This document shows positions 9,004 through 17,801 of a stretch of DNA of 64,000 bases, one piece after another. The stretch covers positions 59,282 through 123,281 of the forward strand of contig JAAYGB010000047.1 of the NCBI GenBank assembly GCA_012727955.1, read 5' to 3'. The DNA is from Bacillota bacterium (GTDB lineage: Bacteria > Bacillota > Limnochordia > DTU087 > JAAYGB01). The first letter of the stretch is position 1; each line of letters opens with the position of its first letter. The notes under the pieces were generated by a model. That model was not told where the DNA came from. It saw only the letters and a program-made list of their open reading frames with translations, and ran no database searches. The position numbers and the translations under genes were made by a program.

Positions 9004-10824
9004 TTGCCAAGAAAAGCTCTATACTTATTGATCCTAGCTGTGGCCTTGCTGGGCCTTACAGCAACAGTATCAGCGGAGACGGTAGGGGATGCTGCTGAAC
9101 TAGGAGAAGCCGATATCGTTATTGTTGTAACCGCCAGTCGTATTCCCCAGGAAATTATTGCAAGCCCAGTAAACATTAGCGTGGTTTCTAGGGAGGAAAT
9201 AGAGGCTATTGGGGCTACAACTGTGGCTGATGTTTTACGCCATGTGGAGGGCGCCGCTGTTTCTGCCCATGGCGGTTTGGGCGGCGCAACTACTATGAGT
9301 ATTAGAGGTTCAACCTCTACGCAAGTCTTGATCCTGCGAGATGGACGTCGGCTCAACGCTTTGCAGAATGGGGCCTTCGACTTGGGACGAGTATCATTGA
9401 ACGGTGTTCAGCAGATCGAAGTAATCAAGGGCCCAGCCTCTGTTCTGTATGGTTCCGATGCCCTAGGTGGAGTGGTAAACATCATCACTGAGCGAGGCAG
9501 TGATGGTGGACAAGTCTCCTTGAGTGCCGGCAGTTACGGAACCCGCAGCGTCCAGTTTGGTGGGGGGACAGCATTACCCTTTGGTGAATGGAATTTGCAC
9601 TTGGAGAAGATTGTATCCGACGGTTACCGGCCCAATAGCGACTATGATGGGCTTTTTGTCGATGGCTCTATCGTGGTGGATGTATCCCCTTCAGCGTGGT
9701 TGACAGCCGGTATCAGCTATCATGATGGCGAAGTGGGCGCCCCTGGGCCTGTTGCTTGGCAATCGCTTATTGCTCGTCAGAAGGACTCCTATACTCGTTT
9801 TGACTTTAGCTATGACCAGGTGGTAGATTCTGAACGCGATTGGTCGGCGCGTTGGTTCCAAGACCAGTCCATTCGCAAATATAACAGCGAATGGGAGGAC
9901 AGTGTCCATGAGCCCAAAACCACTGGTCTTGAGGGTCAGTATAACTGGCGCCTCTATGGTGGAAGGCACCACATAGCTGTAGGCGGCTCTTATAACAAGG
10001 ACGTAGTTCAGAGTACTTCTTATCCGGGAATTCCTGCTCGAGATAGTTGGTCCCTGTTTGCTCAGGATGTGTATCAATATAACCCTCAGCTAGCCTTGAC
10101 CCTTGGGGGACGAGTTGACAGCTACTCCGACTTTGGCACCGAGGTTACCTATCGGGTAGGAAGCTCGTATATCCCTGTAGAGGGTACTAGAGTATATGGG
10201 GCAATAAGCACTGGGTTTAACGTTCCTACATTTGACCAGCTGTATTTTGCTGGTTTTAACAATCCCGATCTTCTGCCCGAGGAAGCCTTTGGGTACGAGG
10301 TGGGGGTAGACCGCAAGCTGAGCCCAGAGATGCAGGTATCATTGTCTGCCTACAATCGCGTAGTGGATAATTATCATGGAAGCGACAAGAACTGGATTCC
10401 GGTTAATCTTGATGAAGTAGTTGTCCGGGGTGGAGAAATCTCTGTGGATAGAAGGATTAGTCCCAACTCAGTTCTCGCTATTAGCTATGAGTATCTAGAT
10501 GCAAGGGACAAGACTGCTAATGCTCCAGTGAATTACAAGGGCAGACACAGGGCTTCGGCACAGCTGAGCTGGCAGGCAATGGAGACCCTGTCGGTGACAA
10601 CCAGCTACCGTTATGTGGGTACGCGTCCCTATGTTGAGCAGGGGGCTCTTATCGATGAACTTCCCGCCTATTCCGTGGTTGATGTCAATGCTGTACAGGC
10701 AATTGGTGAGGAGCTAGAGCTCTTCGCCAAGGTTAGCAACTTGCTTGGTGAGCAGTACGAGGAAGTCAAGGATTACCCCGCACCGCCGCGGCAGATTCAA
10801 GTGGGGGTCACTTACTCCTTCTAG
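9004..10824 (+). CDS. TonB-dependent outer-membrane receptor, BtuB-like
   Basis: A 606-residue receptor with a signal peptide ending at VSA (residue ~24). A TonB-box-like segment (ADIVIVVTASR) is followed by a plug domain ('VADVLRHVEG', 'SIRGSTSTQVLILRDGRR', 'IEVIKGPASVLYGSDALGGVVNI') and a beta-barrel. It ends in 'QVGVTYSF', with the terminal Phe typical of barrel proteins inserted by Bam. The TTG at 9004 is chosen because GGAGGAG precedes it and the signal peptide starts there. It is the first gene of a riboswitch-exbB-exbD-tonB operon. Cobalamin or a related corrinoid is the likely substrate. Confidence 0.95.
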   Translation: MPRKALYLLILAVALLGLTATVSAETVGDAAELGEADIVIVVTASRIPQEIIASPVNISVVSREEIEAIGATTVADVLRHVEGAAVSAHGGLGGATTMSIRGSTSTQVLILRDGRRLNALQNGAFDLGRVSLNGVQQIEVIKGPASVLYGSDALGGVVNIITERGSDGGQVSLSAGSYGTRSVQFGGGTALPFGEWNLHLEKIVSDGYRPNSDYDGLFVDGSIVVDVSPSAWLTAGISYHDGEVGAPGPVAWQSLIARQKDSYTRFDFSYDQVVDSERDWSARWFQDQSIRKYNSEWEDSVHEPKTTGLEGQYNWRLYGGRHHIAVGGSYNKDVVQSTSYPGIPARDSWSLFAQDVYQYNPQLALTLGGRVDSYSDFGTEVTYRVGSSYIPVEGTRVYGAISTGFNVPTFDQLYFAGFNNPDLLPEEAFGYEVGVDRKLSPEMQVSLSAYNRVVDNYHGSDKNWIPVNLDEVVVRGGEISVDRRISPNSVLAISYEYLDARDKTANAPVNYKGRHRASAQLSWQAMETLSVTTSYRYVGTRPYVEQGALIDELPAYSVVDVNAVQAIGEELELFAKVSNLLGEQYEEVKDYPAPPRQIQVGVTYSF

Positions 10825-10867
10825 ATGACACCTGTAGGGAAAGAAATTGTGAGGGGAGAGCCGAATC

Positions 10868-11473
10868 ATGATGGAGTTCTTTGCCAAGGGCGGGCCAATT
10901 CTGGTTATCCTGGTGGTTATGTCAATCCTATCCCTGGCGCTAATCATTGAGAGATTCCTGGCGATACACAAGGTGAAACGCCAGTTACGGAAGCAGTCTC
11001 AGCCAGTACAGCTAGAGGTGGAGGCTTCATGGCCAGAGCCCGCCCGACCGATATTGCAGGAGGTCTATGTTGTCTTGCAGCGGGATCCCAGCGATGAAGC
11101 GATGGAAAAGGTCCGGGATCGAGCCTTGGAAAAGGTGGCAGATCAGCTGGAAAGCCACCTGGATCTAGTCGCCATGACCATCAATCTGGCTCCCCTGCTA
11201 GGACTGATGGGAACGGTGACGGGGATGATCAGCACCTTCACCGTTTTCTCGGAGCTAGGCAGCAGACAGCCTCAGCTTCTGGCCGGTGGGATCTCAGAGG
11301 CTTTGCTGACCACTGCTGCTGGACTGGCTATTGCCATCATGAATACAGCTCTCCACCATTATCTGATCAAACAGGTAGACGGCAGGTTGGCCGAGATCGA
11401 AGAGTTGTGCGATCAGGCTGTGGTCAGCTGGCGAGAAAGGGGCAGCAGCGATGCGGCGTCGACGACGGGTTGA
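10868..11473 (+). CDS. exbB: ExbB (MotA/TolQ/ExbB proton-channel family)
   Basis: A 201-residue inner-membrane protein with three membrane segments. The first (residues ~8-30) is 'GPILVILVVMSILSLALIIE', followed by a cytoplasmic helical region. The family signature 'APLLGLMGTVTGMISTF' and 'GISEALLTTAAGLAIAI' form segments two and three. With ExbD it uses the proton gradient to energise TonB. It overlaps exbD by 23 bases and sits directly after the receptor, so this operon carries a dedicated motor for its own receptor. Confidence 0.95.
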   Translation: MMEFFAKGGPILVILVVMSILSLALIIERFLAIHKVKRQLRKQSQPVQLEVEASWPEPARPILQEVYVVLQRDPSDEAMEKVRDRALEKVADQLESHLDLVAMTINLAPLLGLMGTVTGMISTFTVFSELGSRQPQLLAGGISEALLTTAAGLAIAIMNTALHHYLIKQVDGRLAEIEELCDQAVVSWRERGSSDAASTTG

Positions 11474-11855
11474 ACCTCAGATCAACATGGCCCCCCTCGT
11501 TGATATCGTCTTTCAGCTGTTGATCTTCTTTGTATTCACTGCCGGGATGGTCAGTGAGCCCATGGGAATTGAGGTGGACTTACCGGGTTCGACTACCGCT
11601 GATTCCCCCTACACTAAGTCATTGATGGTGTTTGTGACGGCAGAAGGGGAGATATTTGTCGGAGAAGAGGCGGTATTACTATCGCAGTTAAGAAGGGTGC
11701 TGCTTCAGAAGATTGGTGATGGTGAAGTCCCGGGATTGACCATCTATGCCGACGAAGAAGTCAGCTGGCAGCGGGTGCTGAGGGTAATGGATGCAGCCAG
11801 AAGTGTAGGAGTTTCGCAGCTGGATTTTGCTGTGGAAAACCTTGAGGACCTTTGA
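11451..11855 (+). CDS. exbD: ExbD/TolR family protein
   Basis: A 134-residue protein with a short basic N-terminus (MRRRRRVEPQINMAPLVD) and one membrane helix ('IVFQLLIFFVFTAGMV'), followed by a periplasmic-type domain. The membrane Asp in 'PLVDIVFQLLIFF' is the conserved proton-carrying residue of ExbD/TolR. It overlaps exbB upstream and tonB downstream, so all three are translationally coupled. Confidence 0.95.
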   Translation: MRRRRRVEPQINMAPLVDIVFQLLIFFVFTAGMVSEPMGIEVDLPGSTTADSPYTKSLMVFVTAEGEIFVGEEAVLLSQLRRVLLQKIGDGEVPGLTIYADEEVSWQRVLRVMDAARSVGVSQLDFAVENLEDL

Positions 11856-13321
11856 AATTGAGGTTGGAGACTATGGGCAAGATGCTGAGTTCCCCGTTAG
11901 CCAGGGGCAAGGACCGCTGTGTCGGGATACTCTTGTCGACTATCATTCATCTAGTACTTCTGGGCTGGATCCTCTCACCATGGACGGTGTCCATTGAGAC
12001 CGCTAGGGACCAACAACAGCATACTGTGCGGGTTACCGTCAAGGGAACTAGTCGGGAAGCACAGGATGTTCCCCTTGCCCTTGAGGAGTTAGTGCCGGTA
12101 CCCGGGGAGACCGCAGATGGTTCTCCACCTACAGCAATCCAGCAGGCGCCATTGCTCACCCCGCCAGACAACGGACAGGTGTCACCACATGTCCCAACTT
12201 CTATGGTGCCTAGCCAGCCACCGATGGCTAGCAGGTCAGCTCCTTTGCCACCGGAACCCCTCCCGGTGGCAAAGGCAGCTGCTGTGCTTTCGAGGAAGGA
12301 CTCAGCGCCGGAGCCCTTGCCTAGGCTGACGCAACAGGCTAGGCCCCACACCTGGACAAAGCCCAGTGCGCGTCGGGTTGATGCCAAGGAAATTGTCCCT
12401 CCACCGGGAGGAAGGTTTGGTGGCCAGCCAGTACAGACTGGGCAAGAAACAGCGATGACGGCCTTACCCTCGGCCCCGGTAGCTACCCTAATGCCCCAGG
12501 AAGCAAAGGCTGATCTTGATCACAGCCAGCGGCTGGTCCAGGCCGGTGGACATGCGGTAGCAGGGTATCCACCGGGAGAACATCAAGCCCGCCGCGATGA
12601 TACCATCGCTGCCGCGGCTTTACTTGCTAGCCGAGGGGGTCAAGGGGGAGCGCCGGCAGGGACCCGTGGAGGAGGGGATGTCACCGATTCAGACCCAATG
12701 CCTCTTCCTATTGGCAATCTGAGGACTTTGCCCCAGCAAGGAACTCCCTCCTTCAGTGATGGAGATGCGCGACCTCTGGGTGCCAAGGGGCAGAGACCTG
12801 TGGCCGGGAAGTTAGGGTCAACACCTGCGGTTGCCCCGGGACCTCGGCCGGAGCTGGTATCAATGCCACTGCCCCTCGGGCCATCTCCAGCACCGGTGAT
12901 GGCGCCGGCAGCACCCAGACCAAGGCCCGTGCCACCGGTCAAACCGGCAGGCCCGACTGTCCCAACGCCGGTAGATGCAGGCTCGCCACTGTCAGGAGGG
13001 ATGGGTGAAGGTCCGGCTTTACCCACGGTCGATGGAACCGGGACCGGTGGGGACGGGTGGAGAGTCACCACCAAGGTTACCCCCATTTATCCCCAGGCTG
13101 CTCGACGTCGGGGTGTGGAAGGGGTGGTGCACCTGAGGGTCAAGGTGGATGCCAGGGGAGTTCCCATGGCCGTTGAGGTAGAGGGCTCCTCGGGGCGAGA
13201 TGATTTCGATACCTCTGCGGTGCAGGCAGTAAAGCAGTGGCGGTTTGCTCTCGAGGATAACTTCGACTACACAGAGCGATGGCTTCAGGTTCGGATAGAG
13301 TTTCGTTTACAATCAGACTAG
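11852..13321 (+). CDS. tonB: TonB protein with long Pro/Ala-rich linker
   Basis: A 489-residue protein. The N-terminal membrane anchor (residues ~25-45, 'GILLSTIIHLVLLGWILSPW') carries the His typical of TonB anchors. About 320 residues rich in Pro, Ala and Gly follow. The C-terminal TonB domain has 'TPIYPQAARRRGVEGVVHLRVKV' in two parts and ends in 'AVQAVKQWRFALEDN'. It is about twice the length of E. coli TonB because of the linker, which may reflect a wider cell envelope. The TTG start at 11852 overlaps exbD's stop; an ATG at 11873 is an alternative. Confidence 0.93.
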   Translation: MKLRLETMGKMLSSPLARGKDRCVGILLSTIIHLVLLGWILSPWTVSIETARDQQQHTVRVTVKGTSREAQDVPLALEELVPVPGETADGSPPTAIQQAPLLTPPDNGQVSPHVPTSMVPSQPPMASRSAPLPPEPLPVAKAAAVLSRKDSAPEPLPRLTQQARPHTWTKPSARRVDAKEIVPPPGGRFGGQPVQTGQETAMTALPSAPVATLMPQEAKADLDHSQRLVQAGGHAVAGYPPGEHQARRDDTIAAAALLASRGGQGGAPAGTRGGGDVTDSDPMPLPIGNLRTLPQQGTPSFSDGDARPLGAKGQRPVAGKLGSTPAVAPGPRPELVSMPLPLGPSPAPVMAPAAPRPRPVPPVKPAGPTVPTPVDAGSPLSGGMGEGPALPTVDGTGTGGDGWRVTTKVTPIYPQAARRRGVEGVVHLRVKVDARGVPMAVEVEGSSGRDDFDTSAVQAVKQWRFALEDNFDYTERWLQVRIEFRLQSD

Positions 13322-13341
13322 CAGACTAGGGGAGTTGTCAA

Positions 13342-14040
13342 ATGGCAAAGAGATTGGTTTTGGTATTGCTTATCTGTCATCTGTTGGCAGGGGGAGTGAA
13401 GGCCGCAACTAATTTGCCGGAGGTTCCCGACCTGCTGTTGGGGAAAGGGCAAGGGGAGCTACAAGGGATGTTGGGAACTCCCGACTATATCAAGGTCTAC
13501 GATCATGGTCCGGCGCAGCAGTACGCGTATTTCACCACTGATGAATGGGCGTTGATTGCCCCGGGTCTCCTGGCGGATCAAGGAGAAGACGTGTTCATAG
13601 TCAACGCCGGCGGTCGCCAACTGCAGTATCATGTCACCTATACCCCGGCCTACCCAGGCGGAAATCGGTTTGCTCCCAGCTGGTTGGTCGGCAGCTATAT
13701 CATCTACGGCGATGGTAATACCACCTTGGGCAGCATCGGTGGTATCCTCCCGGCCTCCTTGGACTTGAAGGAGGTCAAAGGGGGCTGGATCCAGCACTTT
13801 GACCCACCCTATTCTCCCGTTCTGCTGCTGCAGTGGCCCGCCGATGGATTATTTCCCGATGAAGCCTTTCGCCGGTTCCGAGAGAGAGGGCCCGTGGAAG
13901 TCATTGTTGAGATCGGACTGGCAGATTATCGGGCAGGACAATCCTTGGATCCCGAGGGAAGGATTCACTACGTGGTGGTAAGAACAGGAACTCTTCCTCA
14001 GGGTTTAACTGAGGTATCTATTGAGGACCTTTTTGACTGA
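13342..14040 (+). CDS. Exported protein of unknown function, last gene of the Ton operon
   Basis: A 232-residue protein with a signal peptide (RLVLVLLICHLLAGGVKA). The mature part begins with a segment like 'LLLGKGQGELQGMLGTPDY', reminiscent of small secreted lipoprotein domains with a 'G.P.' turn. I recognise no enzyme motif and see no cysteine pattern. It follows tonB by 20 bases and precedes the operon terminator, so it is co-transcribed with the receptor system under the B12 riboswitch. A periplasmic helper in corrinoid uptake is a reasonable guess, not shown by sequence. Confidence 0.85.
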   Translation: MAKRLVLVLLICHLLAGGVKAATNLPEVPDLLLGKGQGELQGMLGTPDYIKVYDHGPAQQYAYFTTDEWALIAPGLLADQGEDVFIVNAGGRQLQYHVTYTPAYPGGNRFAPSWLVGSYIIYGDGNTTLGSIGGILPASLDLKEVKGGWIQHFDPPYSPVLLLQWPADGLFPDEAFRRFRERGPVEVIVEIGLADYRAGQSLDPEGRIHYVVVRTGTLPQGLTEVSIEDLFD

Positions 14041-14086
14041 TCTTAGATTCTAAGATAGTTACCGACCAATGGTAACGGCTTTATTA

Positions 14087-14132
14087 GGAGCCTTTCCCCT
14101 ACTGACTCCAATAGGGGAAAGGCTCCCTTTTT
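14087..14132 (+). terminator. Terminator of the Ton operon
   Basis: A perfect 15-bp stem (GGAGCCTTTCCCCTA with its complement) and a 10-base loop are followed by CTTTTT. This is the strongest terminator in the window. Confidence 0.93.
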
Positions 14133-14224
14133 GCATCAGTTACGGTGATAATTCAGGAAGATTTCAAAGGAATTGTTTCCTTTGAGGCGAAGAGACAAAT
14201 AGAACCCGTGAAAGGAGGGCAAGC

Positions 14225-14998
14225 ATGAATAGCACCATTCGCCTAATCAACGAAAGAGTCTCACTACGGAAATTTGCCGATCGACCCATTAGTGACACTG
14301 ACAAAGAGCTCATCATTCAAAGTGCCCTGCGGGCTCCCACTGCAGGGAACATGATGCTCTATTCCATTTTGGTCATCGAGGATGAAGAAAAGAAGGCCAT
14401 CTTGAGTGAAACCTGTGACCATCAGCCCTTTATCGCCAAAGCTCCACTGGTGCTGATCTTCTTAGCGGATTTGCAGCGGTGGTATGACTATTACCGCCTC
14501 AGCGGCGTGAAGGAATACTGCCAGCGAGAAGGCAGAGTTTTCGAGGGACCCACGGAGTCAGACCTGATGCTCGGTTGCTCCGATGCCTTGATCGCTGCGC
14601 AAACTGCAGTCTTGGCTGCAGAGTCCTTGGGAATTGGCTCCTGTTATATCGGGGATATCATGGAAAACTATGAGACCCATCGGGATTTGTTATCCCTCCC
14701 ACCCTGGACTTTCCCAATCGGTATGCTGGTGATGGGCTACTATCCGGAAACACGACCTTCAGTTCGACCCCGCTTTGATCAAAAGTACATAGTCTTTACC
14801 GACAATTATCGGCGCTTGAGTGATGAGGAACTAAAGGCGATGTTTGCTGACCGGGAGAATATCTCTCCCAATAACCCCTTTAAGGCCGAGAACTTTGGCC
14901 AGTACATGTATGCACGGAAAACTGCCAGTGATTTTTCCGCTGAGATGGCCCGCTCCATTCGGGAGATGCTGAAGCACTGGCGAGGAGAAGAGTTGTAA
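14225..14998 (+). CDS. Nitroreductase-family FMN oxidoreductase
   Basis: A 257-residue protein of the NfsA/FRP-like nitroreductase fold. It has the N-terminal FMN-binding 'ERVSLRKFADRPIS', 'SALRAPTAGNMM' and the later 'ALIAAQTAVLAAESLGIGSCYIG' helix. Such enzymes use NAD(P)H to reduce nitro compounds, quinones or flavins. The ATG follows AAAGGAGGGC. It is followed 14 bases later by a sugar-phosphate-isomerase-like gene, so the two are probably co-transcribed. The substrate is unknown. Confidence 0.92.
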   Translation: MNSTIRLINERVSLRKFADRPISDTDKELIIQSALRAPTAGNMMLYSILVIEDEEKKAILSETCDHQPFIAKAPLVLIFLADLQRWYDYYRLSGVKEYCQREGRVFEGPTESDLMLGCSDALIAAQTAVLAAESLGIGSCYIGDIMENYETHRDLLSLPPWTFPIGMLVMGYYPETRPSVRPRFDQKYIVFTDNYRRLSDEELKAMFADRENISPNNPFKAENFGQYMYARKTASDFSAEMARSIREMLKHWRGEEL

Positions 14999-15012
14999 AG
15001 GGAGGATGGCCC

Positions 15013-15909
15013 GTGAAATTAGGTGTCAGTACCTACAGTCTGATGAATGAGATCAAGGCTGGCACAATGTCGGTCCTGGATGTCATTCAGTGGATCGCTG
15101 ACAACGGTGGAGAGCATGTTGAGATCGTCCCCTTTGGTTTCGACTTGGTGGGAAATGAAGAGTTAATCGACGCCATTCGAGAAAAGGCCGCTGAGGTTGG
15201 GATCGAAGTCTCTAACTATGCGATTCTAGCTGACCTTCTGAAGGAGACCGAGGAAGAGCGGGAGGCTGAAGTTCAGCGCTTACTCAATGAGGTAGATATT
15301 GCCCATCGGTTGGGCGTCAAGCTGATGCGGCATGACGTTTCCGCGTTTCGCCGGCCGATGGATCGGAACTCCATGGTTGACTATGCCCGGGATATGCCCA
15401 TCATGGTAGATGCCTGTCGACGGATTGCCGATTACGCTGCTCAGTACGGAATTACTACCACAGTGGAAAATCACGGGTTCTACGTCAATGGCAGCGATCG
15501 GGTTCAATGGCTCATCGAGGCCGTTGATCGGCCCAACTATCGGCAGACCATCGACGTCGGTAACTACCTCTGTATGGATGAAGACCCCTGTGTCGGTGTC
15601 AAGAAAAACGTTCAGTATGCCGTCATGGTTCACCTAAAGGACTTCTATTACCGGAGAGCCAGTCAGTTTGCCCGGGAGGGAGAGCTCTATCGCTGTGACT
15701 CGGGAACCTGGTTCAAGACCTACACCGGCAACCTCCTGCGAGGGGCCATTGTTGGGGAAGGCGACATCGATCTGTGGGAAGTGTTGGCTACCCTGAAGCA
15801 TTCCGGTTATGATGGCTACCTGTCCATTGAGTTTGAAGGGATGGAGGACTGCCGCCAGGGAACCAAGATCGGCCTAGAAAACGCCCGCCGAATCTGGGAC
15901 GCGGTGTAA
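15013..15909 (+). CDS. Sugar phosphate isomerase/epimerase (xylose-isomerase-like TIM barrel)
   Basis: A 298-residue AP-endonuclease-2-type TIM barrel. Metal-ligand motifs are visible: 'TTVENHGFYVNG' (Glu), 'QTIDVGNYLCMDEDP' (Asp), 'VHLKDFYYR' (His, Asp) and the terminal 'GYLSIEFEGMED' (Glu). Members interconvert sugars, keto acids or inositol derivatives; the substrate cannot be told. The GTG start at 15013 follows GGGAGGATGG. It ends a two-gene unit with the nitroreductase. Confidence 0.92.
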   Translation: MKLGVSTYSLMNEIKAGTMSVLDVIQWIADNGGEHVEIVPFGFDLVGNEELIDAIREKAAEVGIEVSNYAILADLLKETEEEREAEVQRLLNEVDIAHRLGVKLMRHDVSAFRRPMDRNSMVDYARDMPIMVDACRRIADYAAQYGITTTVENHGFYVNGSDRVQWLIEAVDRPNYRQTIDVGNYLCMDEDPCVGVKKNVQYAVMVHLKDFYYRRASQFAREGELYRCDSGTWFKTYTGNLLRGAIVGEGDIDLWEVLATLKHSGYDGYLSIEFEGMEDCRQGTKIGLENARRIWDAV

Positions 15910-15941
15910 TTGCCTTGGAAGCGCCTTCGGCTGCCCTTGGA

Positions 15942-16670
15942 CTAGGGGAAGAAAATCAGCTTCAGCCCGTAGGTGGCGGCTAAAAGCAAGGGCTGGTGGA
16001 GTAGGTAGATCCGAAGGGAGTTTCGTCCCAAAAGGATCAATCCAGAAATGATAGGGGAGTTGGGCTGGGGCCTGGCTCCCCTTTGTCTAGTGCCGCGGGG
16101 ATAGGCTAGGCTGCCAAGATAAATCCCCAGGTATACAACCCCCAGCCAAGGAACGAGGGGATAGTAATCGGCCATGGAAAAGGGAAGGGTAGCAATCCCC
16201 AAGGGCAGCAGCCAAGGTGACGGTAGATTCAAGGTAGGAAGGGAGTAGGCGGCAATTAGAATCAAAAAACCTAGACTGCCCGCTAACCAGGGGTGAGGCA
16301 GCAAAGGAATAGAGAGGAGGGTGGCTGCCCCGATGAGATGAAGGATGCCAAAGAACACCGGGTTAGGCAAGAAGCAAACGGTCACCCCTGTAATAACCAG
16401 GCCCCAGGCAAAAAGCTTTATCCCCCGCAGGGCAAACCTTCGCCACACTGTTTGATCTAATCTACCACCCCGACGGTGAAAGCTGATATACAAACAGATC
16501 CCCACCAGGGTAAGAAAGGCAGTTCCGATGCTGCGGGCCACCATTTGAAATCCTGGACCGGGGATGTACCAATCCACCAGTCCCAGGAAGGCTAGATTCC
16601 AAATTTGGTGATAGATCACCATCGCCACAATACTGATTCCCCGCAGGCAGTCTAGCTCCCAATAGCGCAA
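15942..16670 (-). CDS. DUF1624/HGSNAT-like membrane protein
   Basis: A 242-residue polytopic membrane protein that starts 'MRYWELDCLRGISIVAMVIYH', the signature of the DUF1624 (heparan-alpha-glucosaminide N-acetyltransferase catalytic) family. That opening includes the Asp and the membrane His expected for acyl transfer. About seven membrane segments follow. Bacterial members are thought to acylate sugars at the membrane. The TTG at 16670 is used because GAGGGGAGGG precedes it by seven bases. It lies just downstream of the erm gene on the same strand. Confidence 0.9.
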   Translation of the reverse strand: MRYWELDCLRGISIVAMVIYHQIWNLAFLGLVDWYIPGPGFQMVARSIGTAFLTLVGICLYISFHRRGGRLDQTVWRRFALRGIKLFAWGLVITGVTVCFLPNPVFFGILHLIGAATLLSIPLLPHPWLAGSLGFLILIAAYSLPTLNLPSPWLLPLGIATLPFSMADYYPLVPWLGVVYLGIYLGSLAYPRGTRQRGARPQPNSPIISGLILLGRNSLRIYLLHQPLLLAATYGLKLIFFP

Positions 16671-16712
16671 GCTAAGCCCTCCCCTGAACCGCTAGTATCC
16701 TATCATCCTTGA

Positions 16713-17552
16713 CTATAATTTCGCCCGTGGCCACCGGAATTTAGGCACATACTTCACCATAGTATCGAAAATAACTCCCCATTGTTGTTCCGACAAAGCC
16801 CCAATGGCAGTGGGAGCCGTTATTTCCAGATTCCTCTTCAGGCGCTGGAGTTGAGGAGAAGTAAACACACCCCTTAATGCCAAGTCAATGGGCAGCTCAG
16901 GATGTTTCAGTCCATGCTGGGCAACGGCCTGGAAGAGTCGGTAATTTCCATAGGGCACTATCGGTTTATCCCTTCGCCGGACCATCACCATGGCAGAATC
17001 CACCGAGGGTGGTGGAGAGAAGTTTCTCCGGGAAATAGTCCGGACATACTTAAGCTCAAACCACATTCGCCAGGAAATCACATAGGGATCTTTGACTGGA
17101 GCGGCTGTAAACCTTTTTGCTGCACCCTTTTCCATCACGATCACTCCCCGCTGAAAACTGGTGCAAGGGTTACTCAGGAGCTTTTTCATGATCGGTGTCG
17201 TGATGGCATAGGGGATGTTGGAGACTACAACAAAGGGTTCCCTTGGCAGATGAATCCTGAGGATGTCCCGGTGAATAATTGTTATGTTTGTCTTGGGGAA
17301 CTTCTGCTTCAGGATGTCCACAAGCTCATGGTCATATTCCACGGCCAGTACCTTCCCAGCCCTTTGGCTGAGGACCGATGTCAATGCGCCTTTACCAGCT
17401 CCTAGTTCCAGTACTGTATCCTCTCTTGTGATGTTGGCTTGATTGACAATTTCCGCTATCAGTTTCTTGTTATGCATGAAGTGTTGTCCGAGAAAATTGG
17501 GAGGTTCCCCCCGACTGGATTTCTTCACCGGTTGACACCTTTTCTGGGCCAT
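16713..17552 (-). CDS. erm: Erm(D)-like 23S rRNA adenine-N6 methyltransferase
   Basis: A 279-residue rRNA methylase very close to the Erm(D)/Erm(34)/Erm(36) type of Bacillus and actinobacteria. It has 'RGEPPNFLGQHFMHNKKL', SAM motif 'ELGAGKGALT' (residues 49-58), catalytic 'NIPYAITTP' (112-120) and 'FSPPPSVDSAM'. Erm enzymes methylate A2058 of 23S rRNA and block macrolides, lincosamides and streptogramin B. The upstream region holds a promoter, an RLR leader peptide and a terminator, so expression is probably drug-inducible. It could be intrinsic or acquired; no mobile element is visible nearby. Confidence 0.95.
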   Translation of the reverse strand: MAQKRCQPVKKSSRGEPPNFLGQHFMHNKKLIAEIVNQANITREDTVLELGAGKGALTSVLSQRAGKVLAVEYDHELVDILKQKFPKTNITIIHRDILRIHLPREPFVVVSNIPYAITTPIMKKLLSNPCTSFQRGVIVMEKGAAKRFTAAPVKDPYVISWRMWFELKYVRTISRRNFSPPPSVDSAMVMVRRRDKPIVPYGNYRLFQAVAQHGLKHPELPIDLALRGVFTSPQLQRLKRNLEITAPTAIGALSEQQWGVIFDTMVKYVPKFRWPRAKL

Positions 17553-17574
17553 ACTACTACATCTTCCCTTCCAA

Positions 17575-17600
17575 GAAAAAAGCAGGAAAACCTGCCTTTT
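17575..17600 (-). terminator. Attenuator terminator in the erm leader
   Basis: On the minus strand AAAGGCAGG pairs with CCTGC plus the start of the T-run (9 bp with one wobble, TTTT loop), followed by six Ts. It lies between the leader peptide and the erm start, the position expected for a transcription attenuator. Erm(K) of Bacillus licheniformis is known to use transcriptional attenuation. Confidence 0.8.
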
Positions 17601-17631
17601 GTGATCCGTTATAGGAATGACGTAAAGAAGG

Positions 17632-17667
17632 ACAGAGTTATCCCAGTGCTCTGTACACAGCCAGAGC
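17632..17667 (-). promoter_or_regulatory. Mutually exclusive hairpins in the erm leader
   Basis: One stem pairs 17648-17653 with 17662-17667 (GCTCTG/CAGAGC). Another pairs 17632-17637 with 17649-17654 (ACAGAG/CTCTGT). Both use the same middle strand, so only one can form at a time. This is what a ribosome-stalling switch needs. A CTTCCC stretch inside the leader ORF can also pair with GGGAAG near the erm ribosome site. Confidence 0.65.
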
Positions 17668-17683
17668 CATAAACCGTATTCTG

Positions 17684-17728
17684 TTACCGGTTCAAAGCTG
17701 GGAAGCGTAGTCGCATAGAGGCTGTCAC
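17684..17728 (-). CDS. Erm leader peptide with RLR stalling motif
   Basis: A 14-codon ORF (MTASMRLRFPALNR) starts at GTG 17728 behind CAGGAGG. It matches the leader of Erm(D)-type genes in length and core (MRLRF). Macrolide-bound ribosomes stall at Arg-Leu-Arg in such leaders and free the methylase from attenuation. The ORF ends 131 bases before the erm start. Confidence 0.9.
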   Translation of the reverse strand: MTASMRLRFPALNR

Positions 17729-17767
17729 TTCTTACCGTCCTCCTGAATTTTCTCTTGTGTTAGCTCT

Positions 17768-17796
17768 ACTATAGCCTTTGTGTTTTCTCAAGTCAA
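17768..17796 (-). promoter_or_regulatory. Sigma-A-type promoter of the erm leader
   Basis: On the minus strand TTGACT (17791-17796) and TATAGT (17768-17773) are spaced exactly 17 bases apart, about 40 bases upstream of the leader peptide's GTG. Confidence 0.85.
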
Positions 17797-17801
17797 TTGG
17801 G

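Noticed and set aside
12640..13086. Gly/Pro-rich minus-strand frame
   Set aside because: Antisense to the Pro-rich linker of tonB; composition is a by-product.
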